Below are positions 1 to 5,491 of a stretch of DNA of 5,539 bases, piece after piece. Below the pieces are notes generated by a model. The model made no database searches, was not told the origin of the DNA, and saw only the letters and a program-made list of their open reading frames with translations. Source of the DNA: Flavobacteriales bacterium (GTDB taxonomy: Bacteria; Bacteroidota; Bacteroidia; Flavobacteriales; Flavobacteriaceae); the NCBI GenBank assembly GCA_015494775.1, contig WGAP01000178.1, forward strand, positions 1-5,539, in the 5' to 3' direction. Each line of letters begins with the position of its first letter. Position 1 is the first letter of the stretch. The translations under genes and the position numbers were made by a program.

Positions 1-98
1 ACCTTGCGCCGCAATCCGCCGTAGAACATTCCTACGGTAAAGGCCAACAGGGCCGTAAGCACCATTCCCGTTAGTTCGAATAACCAATTTCCCGTCAT
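1..98 (-). CDS. N-terminal start of a membrane protein, possibly NuoH/HyfC/MbhM-like, partial
   Basis: Only the first 32 codons plus two bases are visible; the gene continues past the left edge. The protein has a short polar start (MTGNWLFEL), one hydrophobic helix (about 8-27) and then GGLRRK. A first helix that ends in a G-x-x-R-K/R motif is how NuoH-family proteins begin, where it is followed by an A-R-x-Q-x-R-x-GP sequence. That continuation lies outside the window, so the family is inferred, not shown. In Mbx/Mbs operons the NuoH-like M gene follows the second D-type subunit, which fits this position. The alternative is an unrelated small membrane subunit. The ATG at 96-98 is three bases after the preceding stop, with no clear Shine-Dalgarno sequence, so co-translation is likely. 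Reading frame and start are supported mainly by this spacing and by the membrane-like sequence. Confidence 0.6.
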   Translation of the reverse strand, partial: MTGNWLFELTGMVLTALLAFTVGMFYGGLRRK

Positions 99-101
99 AG
101 C

Positions 102-1943
102 TTAAAAGATATAATTACGAAACAGGATTAACAACACAACAAATACAATCACATACATCGCATAGGTCTGCGCATTGCCGGTATAAATTTTTCGGATAAA
201 TCCGAAAAAGGCCTCCAAGGCCGCGCCGATATCTTCCCACATGGCATCCATATCCCAACGATACAGGCGGCCAACGGCCCGTTCAAAGGGTTTGAAAAAT
301 CCCCTTTGGAACGTAAAGTTGTCTTCCGGTGCGGGAATTTCGCCCGAAGTGGATATTTCCTTGGTCGTGAGCCAGCGTGTGTTTTTCTTTCCTTTGAAAG
401 TGATAAACAACGCCCACAGGACAAACAGAATGCCTACGGTGCTTCCTACGGTAAACACGTCGGTTTGGTTGCCCCACACGTTGGACAAAATGCTCATATC
501 CCAATTTCCCGCAGGCAGTCCGATGCTTTCCAATGCCCGGGATGCCGGCCCGAATACAAGCCCGGGGAACATGCCGGTGGCAATACTAACCATCGAAAGC
601 GCCAACATAGGTATCAACATCCACCAAGACGCCTCTTTTACTTGCTTGGCCTCCTCTTCTTCCTGTCCAAGGAACAATCCGAACAAAAACCGGTAGGAAT
701 ACAAAAAGGCCGAGGTGGATGCAAAGAAAATCAGAATGACCAAAAAATAGGAATGTGTTTCCGAAATCAAACTCTCGTAGAGCAACCATTTGCCCACAAA
801 GCCGCCCAAGGGCGGAATGCCCGCCAGCGAAATAATGGCAATCAGCGCCGTCAGGAATGTCCAAGGCATCCGTTTAATCAATCCCGAAATTTTGCGGAAA
901 TCCGTCGTGCCGGCTTGTTTTTCAACCGCACCGGCCACCATAAACAACGAACCTTTGAAAGCGGCGTGTAAAAGAGTCAAATATAATGCAGCCATCAATC
1001 CCAGACGCGTTCCGGTGGACACGGCCGTTACAATATACCCCAATTGCGCCACCGACGACCAAGCCAATAAATCCTTGGCATCGTTTTGCCGGATGGCCTG
1101 CAAGGTGGCCCAGGCGGCCGTCAAACCGCCCAACCAACCCAAACTCAAACGCAGGGCGGCAAGCTCCCCGACCCGACCCGAATGGAAAATTCCGGTCAAA
1201 ATCAACAACATACCCAAAATGCCCATTTTGGACATGGCGCCCGAAAAAACGGTCGTAAACGACATGGGTGTTTTGGGATACACCGCCGGCGCCCAAACGT
1301 GAAGCGGAACCACGGCGGCCTTTACGGCAAAACCCAAGAGCAATAACACGGGAATATACCAACTGCCCGACGTCAAACGGAAGGCGCCCGCAGTGGCCAA
1401 ATCGCCGAATTCCAAACTATGGTATTGCCCCAAGGCCAACACCATGGCCGTCAGCATGGCATAAGCACCAATGGCACTGAAAATAATGTATTTAATCCCT
1501 TTGGTTTCCACGCCATAGTAAGCATTGTAAATGGCCACCAGGAAGGATGTCCAAGTCATTATTTCCCAGAAAATGAAAAACGACAATAAATCTTTGCTTA
1601 CCGTTACACCGAACATCCCTGCCACACTCGTGAGAAAGGCGGCGTAGAAATATCCTTGCCGGGCCCTGCCTTCCATATATTTGACCGAATACATCAATGC
1701 CAAGGCCGACAATCCCAACACAATCCAAGCAAAAAACCGCGCCAAGGCATCCATTTCCCAATGCAGGGTAAAACCCAAAACCGGCAGATTTATCCGGCTT
1801 TCGGGCAAGACGGCCAAGGCAACGGCCGCACCGAATCCGAACAGCATGGCCACCGGCCCCGTCCATTTGCGGTTCAAATCATCCACAAAAAAGGCCGCCA
1901 AAGCGCCGATAATCAATATGCCCAATATGTAAATAATTCCCAT
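102..1943 (-). CDS. Second, longer D-type / NuoL-HyfB-like proton-path subunit
   Basis: This 613-residue polytopic protein of the NuoL/M/N-MrpA/D family has all the classical ion-path residues: Glu127 in FFIFWEIMTW (TM5), Lys208 and His214 in GFAVKAAVVPLHVWAP (204-219, TM7), Lys239 in GAMSKMGILG (TM8), His326 and Lys330 in LLHAAFKGSLFM (TM10), and Lys385 in GIPPLGGFVGKWLLYE (375-390, TM12). WSSVAQLGYI (295-304) is another family landmark. Beyond the conserved core (to about 425) is a ~185-residue C-terminal extension: a QEEEEAKQ loop (427-434), two further helices (about 441-463 and 497-517), a polar, partly amphipathic stretch (518-588), and a final helix (591-608) preceded by IYTGNAQTY. That ending resembles HyfB/HycC and NuoL-like proteins. 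It could be the NuoL-like part of a dissected MrpA or the H' subunit of an Mbx/Mbs-type complex. The ATG at 1941-1943 begins at the first helix; the stop is 3 bases before the next gene. Confidence 0.88.
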   Translation of the reverse strand: MGIIYILGILIIGALAAFFVDDLNRKWTGPVAMLFGFGAAVALAVLPESRINLPVLGFTLHWEMDALARFFAWIVLGLSALALMYSVKYMEGRARQGYFYAAFLTSVAGMFGVTVSKDLLSFFIFWEIMTWTSFLVAIYNAYYGVETKGIKYIIFSAIGAYAMLTAMVLALGQYHSLEFGDLATAGAFRLTSGSWYIPVLLLLGFAVKAAVVPLHVWAPAVYPKTPMSFTTVFSGAMSKMGILGMLLILTGIFHSGRVGELAALRLSLGWLGGLTAAWATLQAIRQNDAKDLLAWSSVAQLGYIVTAVSTGTRLGLMAALYLTLLHAAFKGSLFMVAGAVEKQAGTTDFRKISGLIKRMPWTFLTALIAIISLAGIPPLGGFVGKWLLYESLISETHSYFLVILIFFASTSAFLYSYRFLFGLFLGQEEEEAKQVKEASWWMLIPMLALSMVSIATGMFPGLVFGPASRALESIGLPAGNWDMSILSNVWGNQTDVFTVGSTVGILFVLWALFITFKGKKNTRWLTTKEISTSGEIPAPEDNFTFQRGFFKPFERAVGRLYRWDMDAMWEDIGAALEAFFGFIRKIYTGNAQTYAMYVIVFVVLLILFRNYIF

Positions 1944-1955
1944 AACTTTTTTCTT
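1944..1955 (-). promoter_or_regulatory. A-rich intergenic spacer before the second D-type gene
   Basis: On the coding strand this 12-base gap reads AAGAAAAAAGTT. It is the longest gap between genes in the window. It holds no terminator hairpin, so read-through is expected. The purine-rich run could serve as a weak ribosome contact or as an A-rich initiation region of the kind seen in Bacteroidota, where Shine-Dalgarno sequences are often missing. This reading is an inference. Confidence 0.35.
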
Positions 1956-3437
1956 TTAGGACAAATGAAGCACGGTTTGAATATAGGTTTGTTTATCCAA
2001 CAAAAACATACTTGCCTTGTGCAGGTATCCGGCAATCAGGTCGGGATAAAGGCCCAATACAATGATCAACACGGCCAGGGAAGTCATAGCCACCAGGGCC
2101 TGAATACTCGGTTTGTGCGATGCGGGTTCGGTTTCTTCTTTGGCAAAATAAATGCGTCCGATAACCCGCAAATAATAGGTCATTTCAATAACCGTTACGG
2201 CCAAAATGCCGATAATCAACGGCAACATCCGGCGTTCACCCGCCGCCGTCAGGATATAAAATTTGCTCCAAAATCCCGAAAAAGGCGGAAATCCCACTAT
2301 GGCCAAGGCCGCCAAGGAAAACAAAAACGACACATAAGGCAAACGCTTATGAATGCCGTTGAGTGCGCTCAAACGTTTGTCGTTCAGGTTGTAGATAAAA
2401 TAACTGCCCGACATAAAGAGCAAGCTCTTGATGACGGCGTGATTGATAATCAGAAACAATGCGCCGAACAAAGCCGCCTCGGTGCCAATGCCCAAGGCAA
2501 TCATGGCCAAGCCCATTTGTCCCATACTCGAATAGGCCAACATACGTTTCAGGTTGGTTTGCGCTATGGCCGCCATTTCGGCAAAAAGCATCGTCAAAAA
2601 GCCCATCACCGTCAGGAAGGCGGAAAGACTCCCGTGGTCAAACAAGGTAAATCCCACACGGGCCAAGGCATAAATGGCCGCCACTCCCAACACGGCCGCA
2701 AAGGCGGCACTAGTGGGTGACGGCGCTTGCGAATAGGCATCGGGCGCCCACCCGTTGAGCGGAAACATCTCGGCTTCGGTGCCCAGGGAAATTAACAGGA
2801 ATATTAGGGCCGTGATTTTCACGCCCGTGGCCACCGCCGGCATACGTCCGGCAATTTGCGCCATATTCAAACTGCCCGTTTGCGTATAAATCAACAAAAT
2901 GCCCAACAGCAGGAAAACCGATGCCAAACTGCCCATCAGCATATATTTGAAACCCGCCTCGGCACCGTCGCGGTCGCGATAAAAAGCCGTCAAGGCAATG
3001 GCCGTGATGCCGGTAATTTCCACAAAGACGAACATATTGAACAAATCACCGGTCAGGATAATACCCAGCGAACCGGCCGCCATCATCATTTGCAGAATTT
3101 CGTAATACATCACCACCCCGCCTTTCAAGCTACGCTTGAAACGGAACCCGTAGAGCCAAATCACAAAGGCCATAAAGGAAACGAGCAGCGTCAATACCGC
3201 CGAAAAAGGCGTCATCAGCAGGTTAATGCCGAAAGGCGGCTTCCATCCGGCAATAATTTCCACAATAGGGCCGCTTTGGAAAACCCGGTTTACCAATATG
3301 ATCGACACTATCAAATTATACAGGAAAACAATACCGGGCACCACCCGTGCGGCATCGCGATACAATTTGTTGAGCAAGGGTATCAGAAAGGCCGCCGCCA
3401 AGGGCGCCGCAATCAGATGAACGGGACTTACTACCAT
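1956..3437 (-). CDS. mrpD: First MrpD/NuoN-type proton-path subunit (MbhH-like)
   Basis: This 493-residue, roughly 14-helix membrane protein matches the usual MrpD length and belongs to the NuoL/M/N-MrpA/D family (proton_antipo domain about 125-410). Glu140 in NMFVFVEITG is the conserved TM5 glutamate. QAPSPTSAA (238-246) and AYSSMGQMG (301-309) are family landmarks, as are NHAVIKSLLFMSG (332-344) with His333 and Lys337, and GFPPFSGFWSKFY (382-394) with Lys392. Unusually, the TM7 segment reads SLGTEAEMFPLNGWAPDAY (217-235): Glu221 stands where MrpD and NuoM normally have Lys, and Asn228 replaces the His often seen in the PLH-W motif. In TM8, FAAVLGVAAIYALAR (246-260) has Val252 in the normal Lys position. 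The start overlaps the mrpC stop (ATGGTAG). It is expected to act as a channel-like subunit of the antiporter, though part of its proton path looks altered. The second D-type gene follows after 12 bases. Confidence 0.9.
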   Translation of the reverse strand: MVVSPVHLIAAPLAAAFLIPLLNKLYRDAARVVPGIVFLYNLIVSIILVNRVFQSGPIVEIIAGWKPPFGINLLMTPFSAVLTLLVSFMAFVIWLYGFRFKRSLKGGVVMYYEILQMMMAAGSLGIILTGDLFNMFVFVEITGITAIALTAFYRDRDGAEAGFKYMLMGSLASVFLLLGILLIYTQTGSLNMAQIAGRMPAVATGVKITALIFLLISLGTEAEMFPLNGWAPDAYSQAPSPTSAAFAAVLGVAAIYALARVGFTLFDHGSLSAFLTVMGFLTMLFAEMAAIAQTNLKRMLAYSSMGQMGLAMIALGIGTEAALFGALFLIINHAVIKSLLFMSGSYFIYNLNDKRLSALNGIHKRLPYVSFLFSLAALAIVGFPPFSGFWSKFYILTAAGERRMLPLIIGILAVTVIEMTYYLRVIGRIYFAKEETEPASHKPSIQALVAMTSLAVLIIVLGLYPDLIAGYLHKASMFLLDKQTYIQTVLHLS

Positions 3438-3823
3438 CGCAATCGATTTAATTGTTCCACATTAGCCGTTTTATGATGACGATAAAGCCGGATAACCAAC
3501 GAAAGCGCCAAGGCCGTTACCGCAAAACCGATAACAATGGCCGTCAGCACCAGGGCTTGCGGCACGGGATCCACCATCCGGTCCGCAGCATTTTCATAAC
3601 CGGGTGAAAAAATGGGCGCCGTATGGTTCGTAACATATCCCACACCCACAAACAGCAGGTTTACACCCGAATCAATCAACGACAAACCGATAACCACCTT
3701 GACCAAATGCTTCTTGACCAATACGGCATACAACCCGACAAGAATCAAAGCCACGGCCGAACCGTAAACAATGATTTCCAACAGCGGACGGTATTGCGAA
3801 ATAATTTCCTGATAATTACTCAT
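3431..3823 (-). CDS. mrpC: MrpC/MnhC subunit (NuoK-like, MbhG-like)
   Basis: This 130-residue protein belongs to the NuoK/MrpC family, slightly longer than the usual ~113 residues because of an extended N-terminus before the first helix (about 15-35). The second helix region holds KKHLVKVVIGLSLIDSGVNL (37-56), and the third follows the highly characteristic DPVPQALVLTAIVIGFAVTA (85-104). Between them is a loop with NHTAPIFSPG (66-75). The C-terminus is polar and basic. NuoK-type subunits carry buried charged or polar residues that link the ion paths of neighbouring antiporter-like subunits; MrpC does this beside MrpD and MrpA. The ATG at 3821-3823 is inside the end of the mrpB fusion gene (8-base overlap). 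The TAG stop overlaps the next start by 7 bases, so it is placed for coupled translation. Confidence 0.94.
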   Translation of the reverse strand: MSNYQEIISQYRPLLEIIVYGSAVALILVGLYAVLVKKHLVKVVIGLSLIDSGVNLLFVGVGYVTNHTAPIFSPGYENAADRMVDPVPQALVLTAIVIGFAVTALALSLVIRLYRHHKTANVEQLNRLRW

Positions 3824-4559
3824 GGCGTCGCGGTTTGGTGTGAAGTAAGGTATCCAATACGTTCGTCAGCTCGGTGCCCACTTTGATACCGATAAAAATG
3901 TAGATAAGCGGAATCAATCCGCCGCTTATCAAATCGTTCAGCCGGCCCGTCCAACCCGTATTTTGCAAGAACGAACCGTAGCTTATCAATCCGTAAATAC
4001 CCGTAAGCACAAAAGCCAATCCCGACAAACTTTCCAGCCAAATCAACACATTGTGATTAACGTTGAATCGTTTGTAGGTAATAAACATCAACAAAAATCC
4101 CGTGGCAATAATCGAACCTCCTTGGAATCCGCCGCCCGGCGTCAAATGACCGTGGACAAATACATAAATCCCCAGCATCAGGATAAGCGGAAACAGAATT
4201 TTGGCGCCCGTGCGCACCAGGGTGGACGAAGGAAGTTGAATACGCCCGGGCAAATGGGCTTTTTCGGTGGCTTCCTCTTCCTCTTTGCGGCGATAAAGTA
4301 TGCTGGCCAACCCCGTGGCGGCCAAAAACAGCACGGTAACTTCACCCAAGGTGTCAAAACCCCGGAAATTAACCACAATGGCCGTAACACTATTGGCCGT
4401 GTGCAAGGTTTCGGGCGAATGTTTCAGGTAAAAGGCCGACACGCTTTGCGGACGTTCCACATCGCCGATACGGTTTTGGCCGAAAGGCGCCTTATGGAAT
4501 GCCCGGTAAACGGCCAGGCCCAGCACCAAAAGCAGAAAAACGACAAAAATGCGTTTCAT
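3816..4559 (-). CDS. mrpB: Fusion of MbhE-like segment (MrpA C-terminal tail) with MrpB/MnhB
   Basis: This 247-residue protein has two recognisable modules. Residues 1-90 hold an N-terminal helix (3-20), a periplasmic-type loop and a second helix. The segment TANSVTAIVVNFRGFDTLGE (54-73) followed by VTVLFLAATG corresponds to the end of canonical MrpA, called MbhE in archaeal Mbh. A charged linker with RRKEEEEATEK (90-100) leads to the MrpB domain (about 108-240). There FPLILMLGIYVFVHGHLTPG (123-142) and GGFQGGSIIATGFLLM (143-158) form the MnhB signature, followed by helices near 172-194 and 211-228. MrpB alone is about 140 residues, so the length agrees with a fusion. The ATG overlaps the preceding stop (ATGA), with GAGG placed unusually close. 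Its own stop overlaps the mrpC start by 8 bases. The product should be an integral antiporter subunit near the sodium path. Confidence 0.9.
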   Translation of the reverse strand: MKRIFVVFLLLVLGLAVYRAFHKAPFGQNRIGDVERPQSVSAFYLKHSPETLHTANSVTAIVVNFRGFDTLGEVTVLFLAATGLASILYRRKEEEEATEKAHLPGRIQLPSSTLVRTGAKILFPLILMLGIYVFVHGHLTPGGGFQGGSIIATGFLLMFITYKRFNVNHNVLIWLESLSGLAFVLTGIYGLISYGSFLQNTGWTGRLNDLISGGLIPLIYIFIGIKVGTELTNVLDTLLHTKPRRHE

Positions 4560-4846
4560 TCCTCTTCGGTTTTAAAACGGTTGATCATATCCTCGGAATA
4601 CTTGTCTTCGTCGCGTGTGGTATTCCGTATGGTGATAATAAAAATGATGGTGGTCAATGCAATGCCGATGGCCGCCTCGGTAATGGCCACATCGGGCGCT
4701 TGCAGCAGGTAGAAAAACACCGACAAGACCAAGCTCACCACACCCGTGGCCAATACGGCATATAACAAATCCTTTTGCACGGTGGCATATACGGCCGCCG
4801 CCAACAATACCACCGCCAAAACCACCAAGAGCACAAGTAAAATCAT
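4556..4846 (-). CDS. DUF4040 / MbhD-like subunit (detached part of the MrpA C-terminal region)
   Basis: This is a 96-residue protein with three hydrophobic helices (about 1-22, 27-47 and 54-75) and a charged cytoplasmic tail ending in KTEEE. The stretch KDLLYAVLATGVVSL (25-39), followed by YLLQAPDVAITEAAIG (46-61) and ALTTIIFIITIRN (63-75), is the family core. The APDVAITE motif with Glu57 marks DUF4040/MbhD, which is related to NuoJ and matches a segment of the C-terminal half of MrpA. In canonical Mrp operons this segment is fused to the large NuoL-like MrpA; here it is free-standing, as in archaeal Mbh. It should be part of the sodium-path/antiporter half of the complex. The start overlaps the mrpG stop and the stop overlaps the next start, both as ATGA. 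No Shine-Dalgarno sequence is evident. The symbol is left empty because naming of this fragment varies. Confidence 0.85.
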   Translation of the reverse strand: MILLVLLVVLAVVLLAAAVYATVQKDLLYAVLATGVVSLVLSVFFYLLQAPDVAITEAAIGIALTTIIFIITIRNTTRDEDKYSEDMINRFKTEEE

Positions 4847-5220
4847 AGCGTCGATTTTTCGGTTTCACGCGCTTTTTCCGCTTCCACTTCCTCGGCATAG
4901 GCATCTTCACCGTCTTCTTTCAGGAAGGGCTTAACGCCGCTGCGGTAGGAAGCCCGCGCCAAGGCGTGCGAACTCAACGGATTGGAAAAAGCAATGAACA
5001 AAACGATGATAAACAACTTGACAAACCACTGCGGATGCACCAAACCCACGCCCAAAATACTGCTCATCGCCCCCAAGGTGCTCGCCTTGGTACCCGCTTG
5101 CAACCTATTATACAAATCCGGCATACGGTAAATTCCCAGGGCACCCAAAAACAGGAAAATACTCCCCAAAAGTATCAGAAAAAGACCGATGTAATACAAA
5201 ATGTTCAGCAACAGTTCCAT
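4843..5220 (-). CDS. mrpG: MrpG/MnhG subunit of Na+/H+ antiporter (MbhC-like)
   Basis: This 125-residue protein has three hydrophobic helices (about 3-27, 45-62 and 65-80). Between the first two is the MrpG signature GIYRMPDLYNRLQAGTKAS (29-47) followed by TLG, which corresponds to the family's R-x-PD-Y-R-H-A-x-x-K-x-x-TLG pattern. Gln41 replaces the His often seen there. After the last helix comes SNPLSSHALARA (79-90), also typical, and then a highly acidic tail (101-125) rich in Glu and Asp. The frame is open much further upstream into mrpF, but that extension has no membrane character. The ATG at 5218-5220 has an AAGGA five bases upstream and gives the normal family length. The stop overlaps the next start in ATGA. 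MrpG is a small integral subunit of the Mrp antiporter complex. Confidence 0.93.
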   Translation of the reverse strand: MELLLNILYYIGLFLILLGSIFLFLGALGIYRMPDLYNRLQAGTKASTLGAMSSILGVGLVHPQWFVKLFIIVLFIAFSNPLSSHALARASYRSGVKPFLKEDGEDAYAEEVEAEKARETEKSTL

Positions 5221-5225
5221 AACAA

Positions 5226-5230
5226 TCCTT
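5226..5230 (-). promoter_or_regulatory. Ribosome binding site for mrpG
   Basis: AAGGA lies between the mrpF TAA stop and the mrpG ATG, with five bases between it and the start. It is the clearest Shine-Dalgarno-like sequence at any gene junction in the window. It supports the ATG at 5218-5220 as the mrpG start rather than an ATG far upstream within mrpF. Confidence 0.6.
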
Positions 5231-5491
5231 TTAAAGCGCCCTTTCGATAAACCTCGCAATGACGATGATTCCGATAAACCCCAGCACGGCATACACCAGT
5301 GCCAGGTCCACGTAGATATACCGGTCGTAAACGTAGGCCAGCAACACCAATCCGGCGATCCCGATGACCGACAAGGTGTCGGTAGCCACCGCACGGTCGG
5401 CGGCGGTAGGTCCTTTCACAAACCGCATCAAGCCCAGGAACAGGCCCAATCCGATAAAAAACAAAGCGATATTGATCACAATAGCTGTCAT
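5231..5491 (-). CDS. mrpF: MrpF/MnhF subunit of Na+/H+ antiporter (MbhB-like)
   Basis: This is an 86-residue, three-helix membrane protein of normal MrpF length. Helices lie at about residues 3-23, 38-55 and 60-80. The loop after helix 1 carries the family pattern GPTAADRAVATD (27-38), and the YVDLALVYAVLGFIG stretch (60-74) matches the usual third helix. MrpF is a small structural subunit of the hetero-oligomeric Mrp cation/proton antiporter in the cytoplasmic membrane. The ATG at 5489-5491 is chosen because it starts directly on the first hydrophobic helix and overlaps the stop of the preceding gene (ATGA). No clear Shine-Dalgarno sequence precedes it, so translation probably depends on coupling. 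mrpG follows 10 bases downstream. The identity is secure from sequence and context together. Confidence 0.93.
   Translation of the reverse strand: MTAIVINIALFFIGLGLFLGLMRFVKGPTAADRAVATDTLSVIGIAGLVLLAYVYDRYIYVDLALVYAVLGFIGIIVIARFIERAL

Noticed and set aside
1214..1231. Inverted repeat CCAAAATG-CC-CATTTTGG
   Set aside because: It falls in codons for the conserved SKMGILG segment of TM8 in the second D-type protein; the sequence is set by the protein and the loop is too small for a useful full-length hairpin.
102..1943. Calling the 613-residue protein a canonical MrpA
   Set aside because: It lacks the MbhD/MbhE/MrpB-like C-terminal region that makes MrpA about 800 residues; those parts are encoded by separate genes at 3816-4846.
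1656..2720. A 354-codon open frame on the plus strand, with other long plus-strand frames at 306-971, 3963-4712 and 2856-3476
   Set aside because: All lie opposite well-supported membrane protein genes. Their translations are Gln/His/Arg-rich and low in hydrophobic order, resemble no family, and follow from the codon bias of the sense strand.
1699..4965. The octamer GCCAAGGC occurs at least seven times on the plus strand (1699, 1741, 1813, 2302, 2662, 3507, 4958)
   Set aside because: Each copy encodes Ala-Leu-Ala in the same frame on the minus strand (GCC-TTG-GCN), so codon preference within membrane helices explains it without a special motif.
4843..5394. A longer 183-codon version of mrpG
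   Set aside because: The extra 58 residues come from another frame of mrpF, are Trp/Cys/Ser-rich with no MrpG similarity, and the internal ATG at 5218-5220 has a good ribosome binding site and gives the family length.
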